Shown here: piece after piece, positions 24,802-33,097 of the stretch
Layout: every line of letters begins with the position of its first letter
How positions within the stretch are numbered: the first letter of the stretch is position 1
Source: an uncultured Prevotellaceae bacterium
GTDB taxonomy: Bacteria > Bacteroidota > Bacteroidia > Bacteroidales > Bacteroidaceae
Direction: 5' to 3'
Assembly (NCBI GenBank): GCA_902774815.1
Contig: CACYJV010000033.1
Span: 1-64,000, forward strand
Length of the DNA stretch: 64,000 nt
Program-made: the position numbers and the translations under genes
The notes under the pieces: model-generated
What the model saw: only the letters and a program-made list of their open reading frames with translations
The model's database searches: none
What the model was told of the DNA's origin: nothing

Positions 24802-27363
24802 TTACTTCAGCAGGTTAGCGAGTGTCGCGATGATGGCAGCCAGCGAGCCTACACCCGTGGCTATGCTCAAGGTCTCAGCTATCGAAGTCTTGTTGATGGA
24901 CTTCGAGGGCACGACAATTTCGCAGCCAGGCATTGGCTTGGCATTATGGCCTACTTTGGCAACAGTACCATTCATATAGATAATGTATGTTTGGCGCTTC
25001 TTGGCTTTCGACGAGAAACCACCAGCCTGGTCAATGTAGTAGCTCACGGACTTGCCCTTCTGATAACCGACGGTGTTGGGGTAGAGTACCTCACCGTTGA
25101 TCTTCACTGTGGCCTCGAACTGCGGAACGAAGAGACGGTCGCCCTCGCGCAGCACGATGTCATCGGTACCACCTGGCTCTGCCAATGCCTTGTCGAGCTG
25201 GATGCCAACAGGGTAGGTCTCGCCCACCTGGTATTTCTTCAGTTGCTCCGCGTTGCTCAGGTTGGCCAGGCTGGCGTTACCCGTGCGGGCTGCCTGCTCC
25301 TGCATGCTGGCCTCCAGGTCTTCACGTGTCTTCTTCAATACGGCCTCGGCGCGTTGGCGTTCCTCCTGCGTGTAGCGACGTTCAAGTTTTGCACCCTGCG
25401 TAAAGGCACGGTCGTTCACACCACCTGCAGCACGGATGAGGTCGCTCAGACGAAGGTCTTTCTTCGACAGCGTGTAGGTGCCGGCAAACACCACTTCGCC
25501 TTCGACGATGACGTTCTGCTGTTTGTAGTAACCAGGGCTCTTGCGCACATAGACCTCGTCGAAGGGCATCAGGGTAAAGCCCGGCTCGCCATCGACGACG
25601 AAACCGTCCTTCAAGGCGAAGCTGAAGTTCTCGGCGATAATGCTATCGGAAGCCAAGGCATGCGGATTGCTTACGCGGCGAGCCACGTCGACCTTCACCA
25701 TCGACGCCGTTTCCTTCAGGCCGCCTGCCTGCAAGATGAAGTCTTCAACGGTCTCATTCTCAGCATATTGATAAATGCCAGGATACATTACCTCACCATG
25801 AATGGTAATGGTGCGTTCAATCTGCGATTCCTGACGCGTGGGTACGAAGAGAACATCGTTCTCGCGGAGTGGAATGTCTGCCACGGAACCATCGAGAACG
25901 CCTTTCAGATCGACACTCAGCACTTCAAGCGTGCGATCGCTCTTCATGCGGTGCATCACGGCACGGTTCAGGAAGGCTTCCTCGGTGACGCCCTCGGCAG
26001 CTTCGATAAGGGAACGCACGGTTGTGATGTTGCCGCCCAGCTGATACTTGCCCTGACGGAACACGGCACCTTTCACTTCGACGGTGTTTTCATAGCGGTC
26101 GAGAATGCTGTCGACGCTTACCGAGTCGCCGTCGGCCACGTGGAAGGTGGACATGTCGAACTCACCCACGTTGAACACCGAGAACTGGCGGCCTGTCTTC
26201 CTGACGACACGTACCGACTTCGTGTAAGCATCGCCCGTGAAGCCACCCGAATATTTCAGCAGGGTGCCGACACTCTCGTCTTTCTTCATCTCGTAGAACA
26301 TCGGACGCTTCACCTTACCTGTGAGGTTCACCAGACAATCGTAGGCTTCGACCACGATGAAGTCGTTGTCGGCCAGGCGTACGTTGCCCGTTTGCTTTCC
26401 GTTAAGGATGTAGTCGTAGATGTCGACCGTCGAGATGAGCTTGTTCTTACGATACACTTTGATGTTACGAAGCGTACCGATGTCGCTGATACCCTTCGCC
26501 ATGTAGAGTGCATGGAACACGGTGGAGAACGCAGAGAGCGTATAGGTGCCAGGTTGGTTGACCTCGCCCATTACGTTGACGGTGATGGAACGCGTCTCGC
26601 CCAGGGTGAGCTTCACTTGGCTGCTCTGATAGCGTGCGCCCAGCGTTGAGCGAACACGTGCATTGGCCTGCGAAACGGTGAGTCCGCTTACTTGAATAGG
26701 ACCGAATCCCTCGATGTTAATATAGCCATCAGGACTGACGGAGGTCTCTATCTGGCGAGCCGAAGCACCGTAAACATCGATGTAAACGGCATCGCCAGGA
26801 CCAAGCACGTAGTTCTGTGGGGTGGGGATGTTGACGCTAGGCTCAAACGAAAGATCTTCGCGGTCGAAGATGTCGCGGCCGAACACCTTTTGCTTCTCCT
26901 TGCGACGCTCCTCAAGCAACTGCTCTAACAGGGCAATAGAGTCGACGGGCATCAGTCCGTCGAGTTCCATCTGCATCTGTAGGAAGTCGTCATCATCTTC
27001 GTCGTAGGTATGCTTACGATTTCGCTCGCTCTGCATACGCAGGTTAGTCATCTCCGACGCCTTTTTCTCGGTTTCGGTTTTGCGCGTGCGATCGTTGGCC
27101 TTCGTCATGGTTTCATCAGACACCACGCCAAGTCCTGCCTCGTTCTTCTGTCGCTCAGCAATCTTCTTTACACGGCGAATCTGCTGAATGTCAACACCAC
27201 GCTGCATCAGTTTCGTGACGATTTGTTGTTGCGATGTTCCGGCCTCATGCTCTTTCAGCACGAAGCGCATGACCTGGTCGTCGGTCATCGACGACTGGGC
27301 TACTGCAGCTAATGGCATGAGCAACCCGATCAGGATGTATAGAATCGTTTTTTTCATATCCAT
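24802..27363 (-). CDS. Wza-like polysaccharide export protein with multiple SLBB domains
   Basis: This protein is about 853 residues from MDMKKTILY (27363), chosen because it gives a proper signal peptide (cut after AVAQ). A charged helical region (about 25-160) comes next. The Poly_export domain (YVLGPGDAVYIDVYGA, VSPDGYINIEGFGPIQVSGLT) then follows, and several SLBB-type repeats (GEVNQPGTYTL, GKVKRPMFYEM, GAVFRQGKYQL, GEVMYPGIYQY, GEVVFAGTYTL, GEVLYPNTVGY). The end is a hydrophobic segment. It forms the outer-membrane channel for the polymer. It is the first gene of the minus-strand operon, with a -7 box at 27444-27451. Confidence 0.92.
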   Translation of the reverse strand: MDMKKTILYILIGLLMPLAAVAQSSMTDDQVMRFVLKEHEAGTSQQQIVTKLMQRGVDIQQIRRVKKIAERQKNEAGLGVVSDETMTKANDRTRKTETEKKASEMTNLRMQSERNRKHTYDEDDDDFLQMQMELDGLMPVDSIALLEQLLEERRKEKQKVFGRDIFDREDLSFEPSVNIPTPQNYVLGPGDAVYIDVYGASARQIETSVSPDGYINIEGFGPIQVSGLTVSQANARVRSTLGARYQSSQVKLTLGETRSITVNVMGEVNQPGTYTLSAFSTVFHALYMAKGISDIGTLRNIKVYRKNKLISTVDIYDYILNGKQTGNVRLADNDFIVVEAYDCLVNLTGKVKRPMFYEMKKDESVGTLLKYSGGFTGDAYTKSVRVVRKTGRQFSVFNVGEFDMSTFHVADGDSVSVDSILDRYENTVEVKGAVFRQGKYQLGGNITTVRSLIEAAEGVTEEAFLNRAVMHRMKSDRTLEVLSVDLKGVLDGSVADIPLRENDVLFVPTRQESQIERTITIHGEVMYPGIYQYAENETVEDFILQAGGLKETASMVKVDVARRVSNPHALASDSIIAENFSFALKDGFVVDGEPGFTLMPFDEVYVRKSPGYYKQQNVIVEGEVVFAGTYTLSKKDLRLSDLIRAAGGVNDRAFTQGAKLERRYTQEERQRAEAVLKKTREDLEASMQEQAARTGNASLANLSNAEQLKKYQVGETYPVGIQLDKALAEPGGTDDIVLREGDRLFVPQFEATVKINGEVLYPNTVGYQKGKSVSYYIDQAGGFSSKAKKRQTYIIYMNGTVAKVGHNAKPMPGCEIVVPSKSINKTSIAETLSIATGVGSLAAIIATLANLLK

Positions 27364-27443
27364 GTTTAACAGGCTTTCATCAGTCCCTTTTTGGACGAGA
27401 CATACCTTATTATAATAATAACTCAAAAATTGCTAAATTGTTG

Positions 27444-27451
27444 CAAAGGTA
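27444..27451 (-). promoter_or_regulatory. -7 box of the polysaccharide operon
   Basis: The minus strand reads TACCTTTG, about 80 bases before the wza start. It lies back to back with the ssrA promoter. The -33 box is not clear. Confidence 0.5.
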
Positions 27452-27470
27452 CACAATTTTTTCTTGTTTT

Positions 27471-27502
27471 TTTGTGTGTTATCTGAAAAATTCCTATCTT
27501 TG
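27471..27502 (+). promoter_or_regulatory. ssrA promoter
   Basis: TTTG (27471-27474), 20 bases, then TATCTTTG (27495-27502) form a perfect Bacteroidetes promoter, about 36 bases upstream of the mature tmRNA 5' end. Confidence 0.7.
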
Positions 27503-27538
27503 CAGCCGCAAACGACCTTTGCAGTCGATGTTAGTCAT

Positions 27539-27936
27539 GGGGTTGACTGGATTTGACGGCGAGATGAAATGGTACGCAAGCACGCGGTGGCTCGAGGGTT
27601 TCCACCTAAATCTGAGCTTTCAACAAATTAATTGGCAACACACAGTATGCTCTCGCTGCTTAATCGAAGCACAGTAGATTACGAGCTTAATTCCGTCACA
27701 AGGTGATGGAACGAGACGTCGCCCCAAGGATGTTGTTCCGAATCTGAGGAATCGGCGGCGCAGGTAAATCGGAAATAGTCATGGTGTGCCTCGCCACTGT
27801 GATGAAATTTTAGAGGATAAGGCGCCGGTTGGTGGTCCAGGTCTTGCCGTCGCACGAAAATGAAGTCTGGAATAAGCGTGTAGAAACCGTATGGTTTCCT
27901 CGTGCGGACGCGGGTTCGATTCCCGCCAGCTCCACC
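27539..27936 (+). ncRNA. ssrA: transfer-messenger RNA
   Basis: The 5' end GGGGTTGACTGGATTTGACGGC and the 3' end GCGGGTTCGATTCCCGCCAGCTCC form the tRNA-like half with the usual acceptor pairing. The tag frame at 27634-27663 reads GNTQYALAA then TAA, a Bacteroidetes-type YALAA tag. The RNA rescues stalled ribosomes and marks the nascent chain for proteolysis. The encoded end is ACC followed by C, so the terminal CCA is not fully encoded and would be added after processing. Boundaries are accurate to a few bases. Confidence 0.95.
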
Positions 27937-27947
27937 CCTCCTTCCCC

Positions 27948-27995
27948 GGCCGGCTGAGTGACCATTATCCCCTTCCCCTTGGTTACCAGCCGGCC
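27948..27995 (+). terminator. terminator-like inverted repeat after ssrA
   Basis: GGCCGGCTG at 27948-27956 pairs with CAGCCGGCC at 27987-27995 across a 30-base loop. T-rich DNA (TCTTTTCTCCCTTTTTC) follows. The loop is long for a standard terminator. Confidence 0.5.
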
Positions 27996-28040
27996 ACTCT
28001 TTTCTCCCTTTTTCTTTTTTGCACCTCTTGGTGGCTGTCA

Positions 28041-30215
28041 CTACTTGGAGAGCCGGATAAGTGTCGAACCGGTAGTGGTGGGGTGTCCTGTGTTAAGTTG
28101 GATGGCATAGATGCCATCAGGCAGTTGCGTGAGGTCAAGATCGTAGGTCGACATACCCTTGCCAAAGTGTTGTCGGAGTACCTGTGCGCCAGATGTGGCA
28201 TAGACACGAACGTTGAAAGGGTGTACAATGGGCGAGTCGAAGGTTAAGGTTACGTGGCCACGCCTATCCAAAGTGAAACCGACGTGCTGAGGCTGACGTG
28301 TCGACAGTCCTTCAACACCGTCGATACCAAGGATATAGAGCAATCCGCGATAAGCATCTATTTGTCCGTAACCATAGAGATTGTTGGGATAAGTGAGTGT
28401 TTTGTCGTATTGAAAGCTGGTGTGTGCTATCACGTCGAGCACCTCTTCGGGTGTCAACGTGGGCTTTGCCTGTAGCCATAGCGCAACTGCACCTGCAGCA
28501 GCAGGTGTCGACATCGACGTGCCGGAGTTGGAATTCCAAGCATAGGTGCGCCCATTAAAGTCGAAATGCTCAACATCCCAAGTGATATCGCTTGCAGTTG
28601 GATTGTTTTCGAGGTAGTAGCTGCTATACGATGAGATGACATTCACGCCGGGAGCCATGACATCGGGTTTGATGCGCCCGTCGGTGGTCGGTCCAATTGA
28701 GGAAAAGGGGCCTCGCTGGCCATTGGTTCCCTGATCGTAGATGCGTTTTTCGCCCTTATAGTTGATGATTGATGTACGATAGCTGGTGCTGCCCACGCAG
28801 ATGACGTCGGGAGCACTTGCCGGGGAATGTATGGTATGAGAACACTCAGCATCGGCCAGGAGCGGGTTCTTTTCGCTGATGAACATGTCGCCAGTTACGC
28901 GATAGACCTCTACATCGGCCTCGTCGCCAACGAATTCAAAGGAGATGTGTTTATCGTAGCCTGGGCGGCCGAGCGTACGTAGTTGTATGTCATAGCACAT
29001 CTCGTCGGCATTATAGCACGAAGGATATGCCGTGATGCTGTAGAAGTACTCCTTTCCCCCCACGACGAATGTGGTATCGATGATGGATGAATCGGGCATG
29101 GCAAGTGCCCATGTAGGATCTATGATGAGTGTATCGGTGCTTTGGGCATTATAATAGATGTTGCGCAGCAGGAAAGGGGCCGTCGTCTTTGTCGTGATGT
29201 TGATGCGATCGGTCGACGAACCGATAAAGATGCCGGCGCTGTGCTGTCCTGGCTGTTTGTGAATGTAGCTCGGTATATGGCCACTGTTGCCAGCCGATGC
29301 CAGCAAGATGTGTCCTGGCCCTACAAGTTGGTGCAGCATCTCGTAGAAGAGCACGTCGTAGCCTTGGAAATCTTGTCCTGAGCCTTCGCTGAATGAGATC
29401 ACGCAAGGCTTACCCACTGAGTCGGCGTAGTCGAAGATGTACTTGAACCCCAGGGCATCGGTGGCATAAGTGTACTTATCGTAGTCGGCAGAGTCGATAA
29501 GTGCTATGTCTTCGGTCACGGCATTGGCCACCAGACAGATGTCGGCATCAGGTGCCATGCCGCGGTATGGGCTGTTGTAGCCGCTGCCGGCAGCAGTGCC
29601 CAGCGTATGTGTGCCGTGGGTTTGAAAAGTGCCGTCGCGCGAGCATCCCAGCGCCAGCAGTTCTTCTTTAGTGGTGTAGTCGCGACCGACGAAAAGTTGC
29701 GAACCGATGGTGTCTGCGGAGATTTGGTCCCACAACCGCTTGATGCGGTAGTGCGTGGCTGTGGCATCGTAGAAATTAGGGTGAGTCAGGTCGAAGCCAA
29801 TGTCCATGACGCCCATCACAACCCCCTCGCCCGTGTAGGCCTGAGGCAACCCTGTGCCGGCATAGGCGGGTAATGCATTGAGTTGAATGGCCATCGAATC
29901 CATGAGAATGTGCATGCCTCGACGGGCTTCGATGCGGCTGACGTTGCGTTCGCGCGACAGGGCCGACAGCCTGTCTGCGGGTATGCTGGCAATGGAGATG
30001 TCGCCCAGTCGGGCCAATTGTCGGCATCCGTTGTCAAGAAGTGTCTGTTCGGCATCGCCACTGATACGCACGAAGGCACAAATGGATGGAGCCGGTGCCT
30101 TCGAGGCGACCTGCTGACGCAGCATGGGCGACATTTTGTGGAGCATGGGCCTTTGGGCATGGATGCTAATGACGGCCAGCAGCGACACAAAAATAGGGAG
30201 TATCAGACGTTTCAT
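28041..30215 (-). CDS. secreted subtilisin-like serine protease (S8) with a type IX sorting tail
   Basis: This 724-residue protein has a signal peptide (to about residue 20) and an inhibitor-like prodomain (about 25-95). The catalytic triad is in order: Asp138 in VMDIGFD, His200 in THGTHT, and Ser in GTSMSTP near residue 590. The last 75 residues (FNVRVYATSGAQV, then LDLTQLPDGIYAIQL, ending STLIRLSK) have the pattern of a type A type IX secretion sorting domain. It is therefore probably exported to the cell surface or medium. It stands alone on the minus strand. Confidence 0.9.
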   Translation of the reverse strand: MKRLILPIFVSLLAVISIHAQRPMLHKMSPMLRQQVASKAPAPSICAFVRISGDAEQTLLDNGCRQLARLGDISIASIPADRLSALSRERNVSRIEARRGMHILMDSMAIQLNALPAYAGTGLPQAYTGEGVVMGVMDIGFDLTHPNFYDATATHYRIKRLWDQISADTIGSQLFVGRDYTTKEELLALGCSRDGTFQTHGTHTLGTAAGSGYNSPYRGMAPDADICLVANAVTEDIALIDSADYDKYTYATDALGFKYIFDYADSVGKPCVISFSEGSGQDFQGYDVLFYEMLHQLVGPGHILLASAGNSGHIPSYIHKQPGQHSAGIFIGSSTDRINITTKTTAPFLLRNIYYNAQSTDTLIIDPTWALAMPDSSIIDTTFVVGGKEYFYSITAYPSCYNADEMCYDIQLRTLGRPGYDKHISFEFVGDEADVEVYRVTGDMFISEKNPLLADAECSHTIHSPASAPDVICVGSTSYRTSIINYKGEKRIYDQGTNGQRGPFSSIGPTTDGRIKPDVMAPGVNVISSYSSYYLENNPTASDITWDVEHFDFNGRTYAWNSNSGTSMSTPAAAGAVALWLQAKPTLTPEEVLDVIAHTSFQYDKTLTYPNNLYGYGQIDAYRGLLYILGIDGVEGLSTRQPQHVGFTLDRRGHVTLTFDSPIVHPFNVRVYATSGAQVLRQHFGKGMSTYDLDLTQLPDGIYAIQLNTGHPTTTGSTLIRLSK

Positions 30216-30284
30216 GCTACAAAGTAAGCAAAAAAATCTGATACTCCCAAATTAAAATGCACAAAAATGTGCGGCTTTCCCTAA

Positions 30285-30374
30285 CTATTTTGTCTCAAAC
30301 GGAATGATTCCGGTCGGGGTCATCAGGACATTGCCTGTAAAGACCTCCTTAATCATACTTCTAAACTTTTTCAT
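30285..30374 (-). CDS. possible 29-residue small protein
   Basis: An open frame starts MKKFRSMIKEVF and ends IIPFETK-stop. It starts 24 bases downstream of the stop of the gene at 30398, on the same strand, and is preceded by the purine-rich AGAGAGAAAGGAAA. It has no shadow gene opposite. No family is recognised. Its short length means it could be chance. Confidence 0.4.
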   Translation of the reverse strand: MKKFRSMIKEVFTGNVLMTPTGIIPFETK

Positions 30375-30397
30375 AACAATTTCCTTTCTCTCTTTTT

Positions 30398-30766
30398 TTA
30401 CTTAATTAAACCACGGTTGCGAAGCGTCACGTTCAGCAGCTGCTGATACTTGCGGTACTGGCGATAGTCGAGCACGGCGCGCATGTAGCTCAGATCGCGG
30501 TTGACAGCCTTCTTCAACAGCTCTTCCTGCTTGTCCTTGTCGGCATGTGCAGCTTCCATCATGTCGTCGCAGAAGCGCTTGTGAATCATTTCGACGGCTT
30601 CCATCTGTTCATAATCGAGTCCCAGGCATCGGCCCAGTTTCTTGTAGTTCACCGTCATGTCGTAGACCTTGGTCTCTGTGGTGGGTGCTGTCAGTTCAGT
30701 TGCGGCAGATGCCATGTTTACGTTCATGCTCAGCAGAGCCACGATTGTCAAAATAATCTTCTTCAT
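30398..30766 (-). CDS. small secreted protein, distantly like the 2014/4516 family
   Basis: This protein is about 122 residues from MKKIILTIVALLSMNV (30766), chosen to begin with the signal peptide that ends near ASA-ATEL. The mature part is helical and charged. It has YKKLGRCLGLDYEQMEAVEMIHKRF and the late RDLSYMRAVLDYRQYRKYQQLLNVTLRNRG. The L-L-xxQ-EAV and DL-Y-x5-WQYR patterns of the 2014 and 4516 proteins look related. The function is unknown. A -7 box at 30900-30907 implies a leader of about 130 bases. Confidence 0.65.
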   Translation of the reverse strand: MKKIILTIVALLSMNVNMASAATELTAPTTETKVYDMTVNYKKLGRCLGLDYEQMEAVEMIHKRFCDDMMEAAHADKDKQEELLKKAVNRDLSYMRAVLDYRQYRKYQQLLNVTLRNRGLIK

Positions 30767-30899
30767 AATCTTTTTACCTTTCTTTTTCCCCTTAGTGTGT
30801 CGAACTGAATCGTCACGGGGCATTCTAGTTTGCGAACCTCACGGCCCATGTGTTTGTTAACTCTTTGTGTTTTGTTATCCTTTTGTCATTTTGACGGTG

Positions 30900-30907
30900 C
30901 AAAGGTA
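30900..30907 (-). promoter_or_regulatory. -7 box for the gene at 30398-30766
   Basis: The minus strand reads TACCTTTG. The bases 30767-31050 hold nothing else recognisable. Confidence 0.45.
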
Positions 30908-31050
30908 AGGCGATTTTTTCATTCCGACAAGAGAAAAGGGGTGCTGTGTGCGCAAACAGTGTCATTTCTTGATGAATGTCAAAAGGCTTCACGCAATTAT
31001 AAATAAGGTATATATAGGGTGTTTTTCACCTCAAATTATGCCGTAAAATA

Positions 31051-31082
31051 TTTGGTATTTTGAGCTTTTTGCTGTATCTTTG
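31051..31082 (+). promoter_or_regulatory. promoter of slyD-aroC
   Basis: TTTG (31051-31054), 20 bases, then TATCTTTG (31075-31082) match the full consensus, 35 bases before ATG 31117. Confidence 0.7.
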
Positions 31083-31116
31083 CAAACAATAACGAAAAAG
31101 CAATATCTTACAATAC

Positions 31117-31710
31117 ATGGAACAGAACGAAAACAAGTACGTGGCAGTGGCCTATGACCTCTATGCCATTGATGAAACCGGCCGCCATCTGGTAGAACGA
31201 GCCCCTGAAAACGAGCCTTTCGTATTCCTCAGTGGCTTCGGCATAGCCCTCGAAGCCTTCGAGAAGGAACTGGTGGAACTGCAGACTGGCAGCAACTTCG
31301 ACTTTACGCTGACCACAGAACAGGGTTACGGCCTTTACGATGAGGAACGTGTGCTGGAACTGGACCGCGACCTCTTCACCATCGACGGCCGCTTCGATCG
31401 CGAGCGAATCTTCATCGATGCCATTGTCCCCTTGCAGAACCAGGAAGGCGATCGCTTCATGGCCCGCGTCATTGACATTCGCGACCAAGTGGTGGTGGTT
31501 GACTTGAACCATCCCCTTGCCGGCAAGGAGCTGAACTTCCAAGGCACGGTCGTGGAGAACCGTCCTGCCACCGACGATGAAATCCAAAAGCTCATCCGTC
31601 AGCTCACAGGCGAAGGCTGTGGTGGCTGCGGTGGTTGCGGTGGCGATGGCGGTTGCAATGCTGACGGCGAAGGCTGTGGCAAGAAAGGCTGTGGTAACTG
31701 TCATCAATAA
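31117..31710 (+). CDS. slyD: SlyD-type FKBP peptidyl-prolyl isomerase
   Basis: This 197-residue protein has an FKBP/SlyD core: VAVAYDLYAIDETG at the start, FLSGFGIALEAFEKELVELQTGSNFDF, and an inserted-in-flap domain (about 75-125). VVDLNHPLAGKELNFQGTV follows, and then a Cys/Gly/His-rich tail from about residue 165 that can bind metal. SlyD catalyses proline isomerisation, acts as a chaperone and supplies nickel. The tail has repeated GCGG units. It is followed 24 bases later by aroC and probably shares its transcript. Confidence 0.9.
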   Translation: MEQNENKYVAVAYDLYAIDETGRHLVERAPENEPFVFLSGFGIALEAFEKELVELQTGSNFDFTLTTEQGYGLYDEERVLELDRDLFTIDGRFDRERIFIDAIVPLQNQEGDRFMARVIDIRDQVVVVDLNHPLAGKELNFQGTVVENRPATDDEIQKLIRQLTGEGCGGCGGCGGDGGCNADGEGCGKKGCGNCHQ

Positions 31711-31734
31711 TCATTCCCCCAAAAAGCATTCTTA

Positions 31735-32841
31735 ATGATGAGCAACACATTCGGACGATTATTCACGCTGACCTCGTTTGGCGAAAGCCATGGAGATGCC
31801 ATCGGTGGCGTCGTTGACGGCATGCCTGCAGGTGTGCCCATCGACGTGGACTTCATACAACGCGAACTTGACCGTCGCAAACCTGGCCAAAGTCACATCA
31901 CGACAAGCCGTCAGGAGGCCGATCGCATCGAGTTGTTGAGTGGTATTTTCGATGGCGTCAGCACAGGATGCCCCATTGGCTTCATAGTGCGTAACCAGAA
32001 TCAGCGCTCAGCCGACTACGATGCACTTCGTGATGTGTTTCGCCCTTCACATGCCGACTATACCTACCTGCAAAAATATGGCGTTCGCGACCATAGAGGA
32101 GGTGGGCGTTCCTCGGCTCGCATCACGATTGCCCGCGTAGTGGCAGGTGCATTGGCAAAGCTTGCTTTGCGCCAGTTGGGCATCACGGTGAATGCCTTCA
32201 CCTCACAGGTAGGCAATATCAGCCTGGAGGGTGACTATCGCGACTACGACCTTTCGTCCGTTGAGGCCAACCCTGTGCGTTGTCCCGATGCCAGGAAGGC
32301 AGTCGAGATGGAACGCCTCATTGCGGCCGTCAAAGCCGAGGGTGATACCATCGGCGGAGTTGTGAGTTGCGTCATTCAGGGATGTCCCGCAGGTTTGGGC
32401 GAGCCTGAGTTCGACAAGCTGCATGCCCGTCTGGGCTATGCCATGCTTGGCATCAATGCTGCTAAAGGTTTTGAGTACGGCCTTGGCTTTGCCGGTTCTG
32501 AAGGGCGGGGCAGCCAACAGAACGACCTTTTTGCTCCTGTTACAGAGGGCAATGATAGCCAAGACGTCAAGAATCCCCTCAGACTGCAGACCAATCGCAG
32601 CGGTGGCATCCAGGGAGGCATAAGCAATGGCGAAGACATCTATTTTCGAGTTGCGTTCAAGCCCGTAGCTACCCTTTTGCAGCCGCAATCTACAGTCGAT
32701 ATAGAAGGCAAACAGACCACGCTTGAAGCCCGTGGTCGCCACGATCCGTGCGTGGTGCCGCGAGCAGTTCCCATCGTCGAAGCGATGGCTGCAATGGTCG
32801 TTTTCGACGAATACCTGCTTCAAAAGACTTCAAAAATGTAA
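31735..32841 (+). CDS. aroC: chorismate synthase
   Basis: This protein of about 368 residues contains the three family signatures: [18 protein letters not shown] near the start, [22 protein letters not shown] in the middle, and [15 protein letters not shown] near residue 295. It converts EPSP to chorismate with reduced FMN as cofactor, the last step of the shikimate pathway. The length is normal. MSNTFG (31738) is an alternative start one codon in. It is followed by the small-RNA candidate. Confidence 0.95.
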   Translation: MMSNTFGRLFTLTSFGESHGDAIGGVVDGMPAGVPIDVDFIQRELDRRKPGQSHITTSRQEADRIELLSGIFDGVSTGCPIGFIVRNQNQRSADYDALRDVFRPSHADYTYLQKYGVRDHRGGGRSSARITIARVVAGALAKLALRQLGITVNAFTSQVGNISLEGDYRDYDLSSVEANPVRCPDARKAVEMERLIAAVKAEGDTIGGVVSCVIQGCPAGLGEPEFDKLHARLGYAMLGINAAKGFEYGLGFAGSEGRGSQQNDLFAPVTEGNDSQDVKNPLRLQTNRSGGIQGGISNGEDIYFRVAFKPVATLLQPQSTVDIEGKQTTLEARGRHDPCVVPRAVPIVEAMAAMVVFDEYLLQKTSKM

Positions 32842-32876
32842 ATAAAAAATCAAAAAGGATTATTTAACATATTAAA

Positions 32877-32909
32877 TTTGCATTATTTACGTAAAAAATC
32901 GTATATTTG
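32877..32909 (+). promoter_or_regulatory. promoter without an obvious gene
   Basis: TTTG (32877-32880), 21 bases, then TATATTTG (32902-32909) form a good consensus promoter. The only product it could serve before the hairpin at 32982 is a transcript of about 100 bases. Confidence 0.65.
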
Positions 32910-32915
32910 CAGCCA

Positions 32916-33013
32916 ACAATGAGGGGATTGTGAAATTCCCGAGTTAGTTTAGTTAAGTCTAGTTTAGTTTTTGTGTTGGTTGAGGGCGGTCGATTGATCG
33001 CCCTCAAATTTTT
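32916..33013 (+). ncRNA. candidate small non-coding RNA
   Basis: The transcript would run from a few bases after the promoter at 32902-32909 to the terminator at 32982-33013. Its body contains related words (TTAGTTTAGTTAAG, CTAGTTTAGTTTTT) and no credible open frame; the only ATG gives a four-residue peptide. It lies between aroC and the 3' end of the 1314-residue gene. It does not match a family I can name. Confidence 0.55.
32982..33013 (+). terminator. rho-independent terminator
   Basis: A 10-bp stem with one G-T pair (GAGGGCGGTC / GATCGCCCTC) and a four-base loop is followed by AAATTTTTG. It would end the small RNA and may also end the opposite transcript. Confidence 0.75.
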
Positions 33014-33097
33014 GTATTCACTTTACGAAGACCATCGTTCCAAAGTGCGAATATGTTTTTATGCAGTTTCATGAGCTATGATTCTGTACAAAAGAAG

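Noticed and set aside
24946-26649. 567-codon frame opposite wza
   Set aside because: It is antisense to a clear Wza gene; the composition reflects codon bias of the real gene and no domain is visible.
32902-32945. Leader peptide in the small-RNA candidate
   Set aside because: The only ATG frame encodes four residues before a stop, with no sign of attenuation codons.
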